From CAIWHR01 sp963816925 (lineage in GTDB: Bacteria; Pseudomonadota; Gammaproteobacteria; Burkholderiales; Casimicrobiaceae): a stretch of 64,000 bases of DNA. The stretch covers positions 124,001 through 188,000 of the forward strand of contig CAWFMY010000007.1 of NCBI GenBank assembly GCA_963816925.1, in the 5' to 3' direction. The notes below the pieces were generated by a model, which was given only the letters and a program-made list of their open reading frames with translations, searched no databases and was not told the origin of the DNA. Numbering within the stretch: the first letter of the stretch is position 1; every line of letters begins with the position of its first letter. Shown here piece by piece: positions 45,014 through 53,426 of this stretch. The position numbers were made by a program, and so were the translations under genes.

Positions 45014-45793
45014 ATGGACGCTGCCGCCGCCATCGTCGTTGCCGACCTCCGCAAGTCGTATGGCGACGTGGAGGCCGTGAAGGGCATTTCGTTTTCCGTT
45101 CGGCGGGGCACCACGACGGCGCTTCTCGGCGGCAACGGCGCGGGCAAGACGACCACGCTGTCGATGCTGCTCGGCGTGCTGACGCCGACGGCCGGGCGCG
45201 TCACCGTGCTCGGTGCGGAAATGCCCCGGCAGCGCCATCAGGTGCTGCCGCGCCTCAACTTCACCTCGCCCTACGTCGACCTGCCGAAGCGGCTCACGGT
45301 GCGCCAGAACCTCGCGGTGTTCGCCGACCTCTACGGCGTGCGCGACATGCGCGAGCGCATCGCCGCCGTCGCCGCCGACTGCGACCTCACCGACCTGCTG
45401 CAGCGGCCGTACGGGACGCTTTCGGCCGGGCAGCGCACGAGGGTGTCGCTCGCCAAGGCGGTGATCAACGAGCCCGAGGTGCTGCTGCTGGACGAGCCCA
45501 CGGCCTCGCTCGATCCCGACATCGGCGACCGGATGCGCACGTATCTCGAGCAGTACCAGCGCCGCACCGGATGCACGATGCTGCTGGCCTCGCACCACAT
45601 GGGCGAGGTCGAGCGGATGTGCGACGACGTGATCATGCTGCGCGAAGGCCGGGTGGTCGACCAGGGCTCGCCGCAGGCGCTCCTCGCGCGCTACGGGCGC
45701 ACCAACCTCGAGGATGTTTTCCTCGACATCGCGCGCGGCCGCGCCGACGATCCGGTCGCCGGCAGCGCGGCCGAAGAGATCGCGTCGATGTGA
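45014..45793 (+). CDS. ABC-2 type exporter ATP-binding protein
   Basis: A 259-residue ATPase. Walker A is GGNGAGKTTTL, the signature is LSAGQRTRVSLAKA, Walker B is VLLLDEPTASLD and the H-loop is LLASHHMGEVERM. It resembles the NodI/DrrA group, which powers export. The stop TGA shares a base with the permease ATG, so the two form a complete two-gene exporter. Substrates of such exporters include lipids, polysaccharides and drugs; none is indicated here. Confidence 0.93.
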   Translation: MDAAAAIVVADLRKSYGDVEAVKGISFSVRRGTTTALLGGNGAGKTTTLSMLLGVLTPTAGRVTVLGAEMPRQRHQVLPRLNFTSPYVDLPKRLTVRQNLAVFADLYGVRDMRERIAAVAADCDLTDLLQRPYGTLSAGQRTRVSLAKAVINEPEVLLLDEPTASLDPDIGDRMRTYLEQYQRRTGCTMLLASHHMGEVERMCDDVIMLREGRVVDQGSPQALLARYGRTNLEDVFLDIARGRADDPVAGSAAEEIASM

Positions 45794-46626
45794 TGGAATC
45801 GACCCGCGCAATCGCCCTCGACACCGGCGCCGTCGCGTCGCTGCGCCGCATCCGCGCGGTGCTGCGGCGCCACGCCTATCTGATCCTGAAGTCGTGGACG
45901 CGCATCGTGTCGATGATGTACTACCCGACCGTGACGATGGTCGTGTGGGCGTTCGTCACGCTCTACCTCGCGCCGACCAACAATTTCCTCAAGGACGCGC
46001 CGGGTTTCTTCATCGCCGCCGTGCTGCTGTGGGACGTTCTCTTCCGCGGCCAGCTCGGCGTGTCGCTGACGTTCATCGAGGAGCTTTATGCGCGCAATCT
46101 CGGCAACCTGTTCGTGTCGCCGCTGACGCTGCCCGAGTACATCGCCGGCCAGCTCGCGATGAGCGTCCTGCGCGCGCTGATCGGCGTCGGCGGCGCGTGC
46201 ATCTTCGCGTGGATCCTGTTCCGGTATTCGATCTTCTCGCTCGGCTTCCCGCTGCTCGCGTTCTTCGCGAACCTGCTCGTGTTCGGCTGGGCGATCGGGC
46301 TCGCAATGTCGGGGATGATCCTGCGGCTGGGCCTCGGCGCGGAAGAGCTCGCGTGGGCCGCGATCTTCATCGTCGCGCCCATTTCGGGCGTCTACTATCC
46401 GGTCGGCGTGCTTCCCGGCTGGATGCAGGCAATCGCCTGGGCGACACCGTCGGCGCACGTGTTCGAGGGGATGCGCGGCGTGCTGCTGCACGGCGTGTTC
46501 CGCTGGGACGAGTTCTGGTCGGCGGCCGCGTTGAACGTCGTCTATCTCGCGCTTGGCGCGGCGTTTTTCGCGTGGTCGATGCACCATGCGCGCGAGCACG
46601 GCACGCTGCTGCAGATGGGCGAATGA
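45793..46626 (+). CDS. ABC-2 type exporter permease
   Basis: A 277-residue inner-membrane permease with about six helices, for example VLLWDVLFRGQLGVSLTFIE, VGGACIFAWILFRYSIFSLG and LLAFFANLLVFGWAIGLAMS. The ABC-2 signature appears as FIVAPISGVYYPVGVLPGWM and ATPSAHVFEGMRGVLLHG. ATG 45793 overlaps the ATPase stop by one base. With the ATPase it forms a NodIJ-like exporter. Confidence 0.9.
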   Translation: MESTRAIALDTGAVASLRRIRAVLRRHAYLILKSWTRIVSMMYYPTVTMVVWAFVTLYLAPTNNFLKDAPGFFIAAVLLWDVLFRGQLGVSLTFIEELYARNLGNLFVSPLTLPEYIAGQLAMSVLRALIGVGGACIFAWILFRYSIFSLGFPLLAFFANLLVFGWAIGLAMSGMILRLGLGAEELAWAAIFIVAPISGVYYPVGVLPGWMQAIAWATPSAHVFEGMRGVLLHGVFRWDEFWSAAALNVVYLALGAAFFAWSMHHAREHGTLLQMGE

Positions 46627-46714
46627 CATTTGCGGAGTGCTTGCGATTCCCTGGTCGGGCGCCTAATCTGTAGCGTACATGCGCCCCGCCTCGGGGACGT
46701 CCGCGGAGGTTCCG

Positions 46715-48088
46715 ATGGCCAAGATCGATCTGTCGCATCTTCCCGCCTGCGTCGAGGATTCGCGCCTCGCGTGGCTCGACTCGGATACCGGCCCGGAAGA
46801 GCCGACCGTCTACGCGGATCTCGTCGCGCGACTCGACGCCGCGCGCCCGAAGCTTCCACCGCTGTACAGGATCAACGCCGCGGATCCGTTCATCAAGGCG
46901 GTCAAGGATCTCGGCGCCGACGGCTTCGCGCACGTGCTGCAAAAGGATCCGCAACGCGAAGGCCAGGCGGGCCTGCTGATCGACATCGCGCAGTCGATCC
47001 TGCAAAACGGCGAGGGCTACGCGCCGCGCGCGACCGACGGCTTCCAGGAAGTCATCAGTGACCTCTACGACGGCTTTCTTTCGGCCGAGGACCGCCGCGG
47101 AATCAAGGAGCCGGATTTCGAAACGATTCCGCCGCTCGTGAAGTGGGGCAATCCGACGTCGGGCCCGTACACGTGGCCGGTCGACGCGACATCGTCGTTC
47201 GGCATGGACGTCGGCATCGTCAACCTGCCGCCGGCGAATGCGCGCCGCGGAATTTGCGCCTGGGCGGCGCTGGGCCACGAGACCGGCGGCCACGACATCC
47301 TGCACGCGGACGATGGATTGCTGCGCGAGCTGTCCGACAAGGTTGCCGCGGCGGTCGCCGCCGCGAAGCTCGGCAACCATCTCGCGGAATACTGGGCGGA
47401 CCGCATCGATGAAACGGCGTCCGACGTGCTTGGAATCCTCAACCTCGGGCCCGCCGCCGCGGTGGGCGTGCTCGCCTATTTCCGCGGCATCAACGCCTCG
47501 CTCGGCTGGGGCCCCGTGCTGTCGTCCGAGGGTGACGCCGACGACGTGCATCCCGCCGACATCGTGCGCGGCTGGATGGGCGCCGAAGTCGTGCGGCTGC
47601 TGAAGTTCAAGCAGGCGGGCGCTTGGGCCGACGCTCTGATGAAGGAAGTCGACCGCGACGCGGCCAAGGTCGTGCTCGCCGGAGCCACGGTGACCACGGC
47701 GAACGCGAAGAAATCGGCCGCCGTCGTCGCGCAAACGATTGCCGCCGGCAAGCTCAACACGCTCGACGGCCACGCGTTCTCCGATATCCAGAATTGGGCG
47801 GACAGGGACGAAACGCTGGTGACGAAGCTCACCGATCCGCTGACAATGGCCGTCGACCTTCCGGCGAGATACGCCGGCGGGACCTACGCCGCGCACGTGG
47901 TCGCGGCGGCGGTGATGTCCGCGCTGCGCACGCCGCAGGCGATACCGGTGATCTTCGACCGCATGCTGGGCCTGCTCAAGGTGATGCACGACGCGAACCC
48001 GTCGTGGGGGCCGCTCTATGTCGTGCACCCGGGCGACGTCGCGCGCGATTTCGTCGTCGGTATGCGCAAGGCGAAGCACGCGGAGTAG
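46715..48088 (+). CDS. Unknown protein with HExxxH motif, possible metallohydrolase
   Basis: I do not recognise the family. The 457-residue protein has no signal peptide and is probably cytoplasmic. A candidate metal site is GHETGGHDIL, with His188, Glu189 and His193 (an HExxxH pattern, as in TldD proteases, rather than HExxH). About 40 residues later AEYWADRIDETASDVLGI supplies Glu233 and Asp236, as in gluzincin-like sites. The N-terminal half has helical text such as AADPFIKAVKDLGADGF. ATG 46715 follows GGAGGT by four bases; a weak -10-like TAATCT precedes it. Metal dependence is an inference from motifs alone. Confidence 0.7.
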   Translation: MAKIDLSHLPACVEDSRLAWLDSDTGPEEPTVYADLVARLDAARPKLPPLYRINAADPFIKAVKDLGADGFAHVLQKDPQREGQAGLLIDIAQSILQNGEGYAPRATDGFQEVISDLYDGFLSAEDRRGIKEPDFETIPPLVKWGNPTSGPYTWPVDATSSFGMDVGIVNLPPANARRGICAWAALGHETGGHDILHADDGLLRELSDKVAAAVAAAKLGNHLAEYWADRIDETASDVLGILNLGPAAAVGVLAYFRGINASLGWGPVLSSEGDADDVHPADIVRGWMGAEVVRLLKFKQAGAWADALMKEVDRDAAKVVLAGATVTTANAKKSAAVVAQTIAAGKLNTLDGHAFSDIQNWADRDETLVTKLTDPLTMAVDLPARYAGGTYAAHVVAAAVMSALRTPQAIPVIFDRMLGLLKVMHDANPSWGPLYVVHPGDVARDFVVGMRKAKHAE

Positions 48089-48229
48089 GGTTGCGTTCGA
48101 GCGAGCGAGGCTGCGCCGGCCAGTCCGTTGACCCTCGCGAGGTTGCGTTGACGCGCGGCGTGACCTATCGTCCCCTGGTCTCCCGGCGTTGCACGACAGC
48201 GCGCGCGGACAACCCTTCGTCTCCGTGCC

Positions 48230-49825
48230 GTGCCCCGATCACTCCCGCCCGCTCGCCCTCCAGCCGTAACCCGATTGCGCCGCCGGCGCGGGTCCGGGGG
48301 GAACGGTGCGCTGTCGGCATTCCTGCTGCTGTCGTTGTTGCTCCATGTGCTCGTGGTCCTCGTCGTGGGCACGGCCGCGCCTGGCGCGGGCGGTCGGTCG
48401 AGCGACGAGCGTCTTTCGTCCCTCGCCGTCACGATCGTTCAGAACCCGCCGGACACGGGTGTGCAATCGCGCGGCACGACCGGCGTCGAAGTCGGACGGC
48501 GTGGGCAAGCGCCGGCCGCTCGGGCGGGGGAGCCGTCGCGCCGACCGGCGCCTGCGCCAGCGCGGCGGGCCGTGACGCCGAAGGCGACGCAAGAATCGCC
48601 GGCGACCCCGACTAGACCCACCGAAGCGCCCGCTGCGGGCGAGTCGGCGGCCGCCGCGGAATCGTTGCCGCGCCTCGATCCCGGCGCGCCGGAAGTTGTC
48701 GACAAGGCGATCGAACAACCTCTCGCGGAACCACTGCCGCGCGAGGTGCCGACGGAAACGAATCCACGCGTCGAACTGGCAAGTCCGCCGGTCGAGGAGC
48801 CCGCTGCCGCCCCCGCGCCACCCGTCGCGGCACCGCGCGAATCGCCCGCGCCGATTCGACCACCGGCAGCTCCCCTGGCGCAGCCGACCGTCGAGCGCGA
48901 AGCGGCGCCGGTCGTCGAGACGCCGTCGCCGATCGAAGCGCCGGTCGTGCCGCCGCCGCGCATCGAACGCGAGGTTGCGCCGAAGGCCGAGCCGGAAACG
49001 AAACCCGTCGTGCAACCGGCGCCTGCGGTCGAGGTGCCGCCCGTGGTCCCACCTCCGGTCGTCGCGCCTCCGGTCGTCGCGCCTCCGGTCGTCGCGCCTC
49101 CGGTCGTCGCGCCTACCGTCGAGCCGGCGCCACGCGTGGTTCCGGAAGCGCCGCCGCCGGTGGTGCCGGAACCGCCGGCGCGGATCGTTCCCGATGTCGT
49201 TCCTCGCGCACTGCCGGAGGCACCGCCGGTCATCGCGCCCTCCGTCGCGCCAACACCGGTGCCAGCGCCCGTCGTACCGCCAGTGGAACGCGCGGCGCCG
49301 CGTCCTCTCGATTCGACGGCTGCGCCCACGCCCACTCCTGCACCCGCGCCTGCGCCTGCGACCGCCGCGCCGCGATCGGCGTCGCCGGAACCCGCGCCGC
49401 GCGCCCCGGCCGAACCGCCGCGTGCGCGCCAACCGGAGCCGTCGCGCCCTGCGGTCGCGCCGCCACGGGAAGCACCATCGCCGGAACCGTTGCCGAGGCT
49501 CAAGTTCGGCGCGCCGGACGAGGATCCCGACGACATTTTCAAGCCGCGCACGGCGCCGCCGGTGGGCGTCGTCCCGCCGCCGGGGCAGGCGCCGCGGCTC
49601 AATTTCGACGCCGAGAAGAAGGCGGGCCCGGAGATCGGACGTTCCGACGGACGAAAAGGCATCTTCAATCTCAATCCGCCGCCGGCGGAGACCGAATCGA
49701 AGCTGGGCCAGGCCATCCAGAAGTCGGCGCGTCCCGATTGCCGCACGGAGTACGCGCCGATGCTTCTGCTCGCGGTCCCGTTCATTGCGTACGACACCCT
49801 CACGGGCACGGGTTGCAAATGGTAG
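48230..49825 (+). CDS. Proline-rich, TonB-like membrane-anchored protein
   Basis: A 531-residue protein with one N-terminal helix, ALSAFLLLSLLLHVLVVLVV. It contains an S-x3-H pair (SLLLH) as in the energy-coupling helix of TonB and TolA. Residues about 60-430 are Pro/Ala/Val/Glu-rich and could span the periplasm. A short ordered C-terminus follows: LPRLKFGAPDEDPDDIF and a Cys-containing end (SARPDCRTEYAPMLLLAVPF, then GTGCKW). No canonical TonB C-terminal domain is present. GTG 48230 is the likely start. It may be a TonB/TolA-like energy transducer, but no ExbBD genes are adjacent. Four 15-bp repeats lie inside. Confidence 0.7.
   Translation: MPRSLPPARPPAVTRLRRRRGSGGNGALSAFLLLSLLLHVLVVLVVGTAAPGAGGRSSDERLSSLAVTIVQNPPDTGVQSRGTTGVEVGRRGQAPAARAGEPSRRPAPAPARRAVTPKATQESPATPTRPTEAPAAGESAAAAESLPRLDPGAPEVVDKAIEQPLAEPLPREVPTETNPRVELASPPVEEPAAAPAPPVAAPRESPAPIRPPAAPLAQPTVEREAAPVVETPSPIEAPVVPPPRIEREVAPKAEPETKPVVQPAPAVEVPPVVPPPVVAPPVVAPPVVAPPVVAPTVEPAPRVVPEAPPPVVPEPPARIVPDVVPRALPEAPPVIAPSVAPTPVPAPVVPPVERAAPRPLDSTAAPTPTPAPAPAPATAAPRSASPEPAPRAPAEPPRARQPEPSRPAVAPPREAPSPEPLPRLKFGAPDEDPDDIFKPRTAPPVGVVPPPGQAPRLNFDAEKKAGPEIGRSDGRKGIFNLNPPPAETESKLGQAIQKSARPDCRTEYAPMLLLAVPFIAYDTLTGTGCKW
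49052..49111 (+). repeat. Four tandem 15-bp repeats inside the proline-rich gene
   Basis: CCTCCGGTCGTCGCG is repeated four times without mismatch (49052, 49067, 49082 and 49097). It encodes P-P-V-V-A units of the extended Pro/Val linker, and a degenerate copy follows. The unit is a multiple of three, so copy number can change the linker length without breaking the frame. Confidence 0.9.
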
Positions 49826-49919
49826 CGGCGAGCCGGGCGCGGGCTTTGCCACGACCCCGCCTGCCGGAGTAGATTTGCGGCTCACCCGCCGCTTACACGT
49901 CATCCCTGAGGCCACGCCG

Positions 49920-50845
49920 ATGAATGATGCAATTGTCAGCGACCAATTCACGGCGTTCTGGAAGGACGTCCTCGTCGCGAAGTTCGAGCGCTTTCGCAAC
50001 ATCATGCTCGAGGGACTGAGCTATCACAGCCAGGTCCCGTTCCGGACGCTCGATGTTCCGCCGGGCGCGAAGATCCTCGATGTAGGCTGCGGCTGGGGCG
50101 ACACCGCGATCGAGCTGGCGCGCAAGGCGGGGCCGACGGGATCGGTGCTCGGGCTCGATATCTGCGACGAGTTCATGGAAAAGGGCCGGCGCGACGCGCG
50201 CGCCGCCGGGCTCGCCAACGTCGCGTTCGTCGAGGCCGATGTGCAGACCTACAAGTTCGCCCCGGAATACGACCTCTGCTTTTCGCGCTTCGGCATGATG
50301 TTCTTCAGCAATCCCGTCGCCGCGATGCGCAACATCCGCACCGCGCTCAAGCCGGGCGGCCGTCTCGTGTTCATCACGTGGCGCACGATCGCCGACAACC
50401 CGTTCCTCGGCGTCCCGAAGAACGTCGTGTCGAAGTTCCTCCCGCCGCCGGGAGAGGATGCGGCAACGTGCGGGCCGGGACCGTTCTCGATGGCGAATAC
50501 CGAAATCGTCGGCGCCCAGCTCAAGGCGGCGGGATTCGTCGACGTCGAATTCACCCGCGTCGACGGGCCCGTGATGGTCGGCCGCGACGTCGAGCAGGCG
50601 ATCGCGTTTCAGCTGGCGCTGGGACCTGCCGGAGAGATCGTCCGCGAAGCGGGCGCGCTCGCGGAGGCGCGCAAGCAGGAAATCGACAGCGCATTGCGCG
50701 CGGAGCTCACGCGCCACCAGCAGGCGGATGGTTCGATCGTCCTGGCGTCGAGCTCGTGGACCGCCAGGCGGACGGGTCGATTGTCCTGGCGTCGAGCTCG
50801 TGGACGATCGTCGCGCGAAATCCCGCCGGGAAAGGCGCGCCATGA
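49920..50845 (+). pseudogene. SAM-dependent methyltransferase, broken by a 44-bp tandem duplication
   Basis: A class I methyltransferase of the UbiE/Methyltransf_25 type, about 294 residues when restored. It shows AKILDVGCGWGDTAIELARK (SAM motif I), GLDICDEFMEKGRRDA and ALKPGGRLVFITWRT. The C-terminus should read ADGSIVLASSSWTIVARNPA, but that segment occurs twice (50721-50761 and 50765-50805). The 44-bp period shifts the frame, so the uncorrected frame runs through the next genes. The two copies differ only at silent third positions. ATG 49920 begins MNDAIVSDQFTAFWKD. It is the first gene of a small operon with the STAS-like and MaoC genes. Substrate unknown. Confidence 0.8.
50721..50805 (+). 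repeat. Imperfect 44-bp tandem duplication in the methyltransferase gene
   Basis: Copy 1 (50721-50761) and copy 2 (50765-50805) match in 38 of 41 positions. Both encode Q-A-D-G-S-I-V-L-A-S-S-S-W. The three differences (GAT/GAC, GGT/GGG, ATC/ATT) are all synonymous. The copies are joined by CGC, so the period is 44 and not a multiple of three. Confidence 0.9.
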
Positions 50846-51207
50846 TCCACGAAGAACTGCTCCGCGATCGCGGAATTCTCATCATCACCCCGCAGGGACC
50901 GCTCGAAGCGTCCGATTTCGTGCTGCTGGCCCGCGAAATCGATCCGTACATCGAGGAGAAGGGCACGTTGCGCGGCCTGATGATCTACGCCAGGACGTTC
51001 CCCGGATGGAACGATTTCGGCGGGCTGGTATCGCATCTCAAGTTCGTGCGGAACCACGAGCAGTTCATCCGCCGCATTGCGACGGTGTCGGACAGCGCCA
51101 TCCTGACGATCATGCCGCAGATCGCCGCGCATTTCGTCCACGCCGAGGTCCGCCATTTCGATTTCGACGATCGCGACGCGGCGCTCGCGTGGCTCGGCGG
51201 CGAATGA
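50842..51207 (+). CDS. STAS/SpoIIAA-like protein
   Basis: A 121-residue protein matching the SpoIIAA-like/CRAL-TRIO-like STAS family. It starts IHEELLRDRGILIITPQGPL, then has GTLRGLMIYARTFPGWNDFG, HLKFVRNHEQFIRRIATVSD and a C-terminal HFDFDDRDAALAWLGG. ATG 50842 overlaps the methyltransferase stop (ATGA), indicating coupling. Such small proteins bind lipids or act as anti-anti-sigma-like switches; the role here is unknown. Confidence 0.78.
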   Translation: MIHEELLRDRGILIITPQGPLEASDFVLLAREIDPYIEEKGTLRGLMIYARTFPGWNDFGGLVSHLKFVRNHEQFIRRIATVSDSAILTIMPQIAAHFVHAEVRHFDFDDRDAALAWLGGE

Positions 51208-51233
51208 TCGACGAACCCGAAGGAGAGACGACG

Positions 51234-51653
51234 ATGCGCGCGCGTGCGGGAGAGCGGTTTTCGAGCGAGGTGACGCTGACGCCCGCGATCGTGGCGGAAT
51301 TCGCCCGCGACGTCGGCGACGACAACCCGGTGCATCACGACGCGGCGTTCGCCGCGGGCACCCGCTTCGGCCGCCTCATCGCCAGCGGCACGCACACGAC
51401 GGCGCTGCTGCTCGCGCTGACCGCGGCGCACTTTTCGAAGCGCGGCGCGATGCTCGGGCTGGAGTTCTGGCAACGCTTCAGGAAGCCGGTGTTCGCCGAC
51501 GAGACGATCCTGCTCGAGTGGCTCGTCGTCAAGGTGACGCCCAACGCGGCGCTCGACGGCGACGTCGTCGAGCTGCGCGGACGGATCAAGGGCGCGGACG
51601 GGCGGACCGCCGTCGGCGCGAAGGGGCGCGTGCTCGTCACCGACGCGCTATAA
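51234..51653 (+). CDS. MaoC-like dehydratase family protein
   Basis: A second MaoC/hotdog-type protein, 139 residues. The active-site region is FARDVGDDNPVHHDAAFAAG, with Asp and His placed as in (R)-hydratases, followed by RFGRLIASGTHTTALLLAL. ATG 51234 has AAGGAGAG six bases upstream. An earlier in-frame ATG at 51204 overlaps the STAS stop and is a second candidate. It closes the methyltransferase-STAS-MaoC operon. The other MaoC gene of the window (23877) is not a close duplicate. Confidence 0.85.
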   Translation: MRARAGERFSSEVTLTPAIVAEFARDVGDDNPVHHDAAFAAGTRFGRLIASGTHTTALLLALTAAHFSKRGAMLGLEFWQRFRKPVFADETILLEWLVVKVTPNAALDGDVVELRGRIKGADGRTAVGAKGRVLVTDAL

Positions 51654-51688
51654 GCCGCCGGCCGCCGCGGATGTCGCCGCCTCCGCGG

Positions 51689-52054
51689 TCAGGCGACGAT
51701 CAGCGCCGCGACGACCTTGCGGCCCTCGGCCGCGAGGATGTTGTACGTGCGGCACGCCGCGGGCGTGTCCATGACTTCGACGCCGACCCTCGCCGCGGCG
51801 AGGGCTTGCGTGAGGCGCGGATGCGGAAAACGCAGCACGGCGCCGGTGCCGAACAGGACGATTTCCGGCGCGTGCGCGAGGAGTTCCGCGAAGTCCGCTT
51901 CGGTCAATGCGTCGAATCCCGACGCGCCCCATTCGGCGACGTTGTCCGGCGTGACCAGGATGCCGCTTCGGTGCTCCTGCGCGCCGACGCGCACCCAACC
52001 GGGGCCAAGGCCGGTGATGACATTGCCGTTCGGCGTCGACAGGTGGAATTTCAT
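51689..52054 (-). CDS. Mth938-like domain protein
   Basis: A 121-residue protein of the Mth938/DUF498 fold, related to the NDUFAF3 assembly factor of complex I. It begins MKFHLSTPNGNVITGLGPGW and contains SGILVTPDNVAEWG, the family core EIVLFGTGAVLRFPHP, and VEVMDTPAACRTYNILAAEG. It stands alone, convergent with the MaoC operon and divergent from the aminotransferase. The molecular function of bacterial members is not settled. Confidence 0.88.
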   Translation of the reverse strand: MKFHLSTPNGNVITGLGPGWVRVGAQEHRSGILVTPDNVAEWGASGFDALTEADFAELLAHAPEIVLFGTGAVLRFPHPRLTQALAAARVGVEVMDTPAACRTYNILAAEGRKVVAALIVA

Positions 52055-52158
52055 CGGATGATGCGTTGCGGTAAGTGCCTAAATCAGCTAGGATTCTAGC
52101 AGTGTCAGCGCAGCAACGTCGCTCGGACGGTTCCGGGCGCTTACGTGGAAAGTCCCGC

Positions 52159-53419
52159 ATGCCTCCCTCCCTGCAAAAAGAATTCGCGCGCCTCACGCGG
52201 CTGCCGCCGTACGTCTTCAACATCACCTCCGAGCTCAAGATGGCCGCGCGCCGCCGCGGCGAGGACATCATCGACTTCGGCATGGGCAACCCGGACGGTC
52301 CGACGCCCAAGCACATCGTCGACAAGCTGATCGAAACGGTGAGCCGGCCCGATACGCATGGCTACTCGGTGTCGAAGGGCATCCCGCGGCTGCGGCGGGC
52401 GATCTGCCACTGGTACGCGCGCCGCTACGGCGTCGAATTCGATCCGGAGACGGAAGCGATCGTCACGATCGGCTCGAAGGAGGGCATCGCGCACCTCGCG
52501 CTGGCGACGCTGAATCGCGGCGACACGGTGCTCGTGTCCGAACCCGAGCTATCCGATCCACATCTACGGCCCGGTCATCGCCGGCGCGGACATCCGGCAC
52601 GTGCCGATGACGCCCGACGGCGACTTCTTCGCGGAACTCGAGCGGACCATCCACACGAGCTTCCCGAAGCCGAAGATGCTGATCATCAACTTCCCGTCGA
52701 ACCCGACGGCGCAATGCGTCGAGCTGCCGTTCTTCGAGAAGATCGTCGGCCTCGCGCGCGAGCACGGGATCTATGTCGTCCACGACCTCGCGTACGCCGA
52801 CATCTGCTTCGACGGGTGGAAGGCGCCGTCGATCATGCAGGTCCCGGGCGCGCGCGACGTCGCCGTCGAGTTCTTCACGATGTCGAAGAGCTACAACATG
52901 GCGGGCTGGCGGATCGGCTTCATGGTCGGCAACAAGGATCTGGTCCACGCGCTGGCGCGGATCAAGGGCTACCACGACTACGGCACGTTCACGCCGATCC
53001 AGGTGGCCGCGATCGCCGCGCTCGAAGGCCCGCAGGAATGCGTCGGCGAAATCGCGATGCGCTACCAGAGGCGCCGCGATGTCCTCGTCAAGGGGCTGCA
53101 CGAAGCCGGCTGGATGGTCGACAACCCCAAAGCCTCGATGTACGTGTGGGCGAAGATTCCCGCGGCCTATCGCGACGCGGGCTCGCTCGAGTTCACGAAG
53201 CGCCTGATGGCCGCGGCGAAGGTTTCCGTGTCCCCGGGCATCGGCTTCGGCGAATTCGGCGACGACTACGTCCGCTTCGCGATGATCGAGAACGAATCGC
53301 GCACCCGACAGGCGATCCGCGGGATCAAGCAGATGTTCCGCGACGATGGCATCGCCTTCGAACCGGCGCGGCCGGCCGAGGTGGCGAAGCCGGTCGACGT
53401 GGCGCGCCCCGCCGCTTGA
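52159..53419 (+). pseudogene. Class I/II aminotransferase (AlaC-like), frameshifted
   Basis: A PLP-dependent aminotransferase close to AlaC/alanine-synthesising enzymes. The first frame, from ATG 52159, has LTRLPPYVFNITSELKMAAR, DFGMGNPDGPTPKHIVDKL and GSKEGIAHLALATLN. After VLVSEP (about 52550) the frame changes. It resumes as YPIHIYGPVIAGADIRHVP, NFPSNPTAQCV, YADICFDGWKAPS and the PLP lysine segment TMSKSYNMAGWRIGFM (Lys codon 52886). One extra base in CCCGAGCTATCC explains the break. The corrected protein has about 419 residues. It precedes hom and thrC, an arrangement common in betaproteobacteria. Confidence 0.88.
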
Positions 53420-53426
53420 GTGCCCC

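Noticed and set aside
49052..49111. Tandem repeat considered as a CRISPR-like array
   Set aside because: The units are contiguous 15-mers without spacers and encode a Pro-Val linker in frame.
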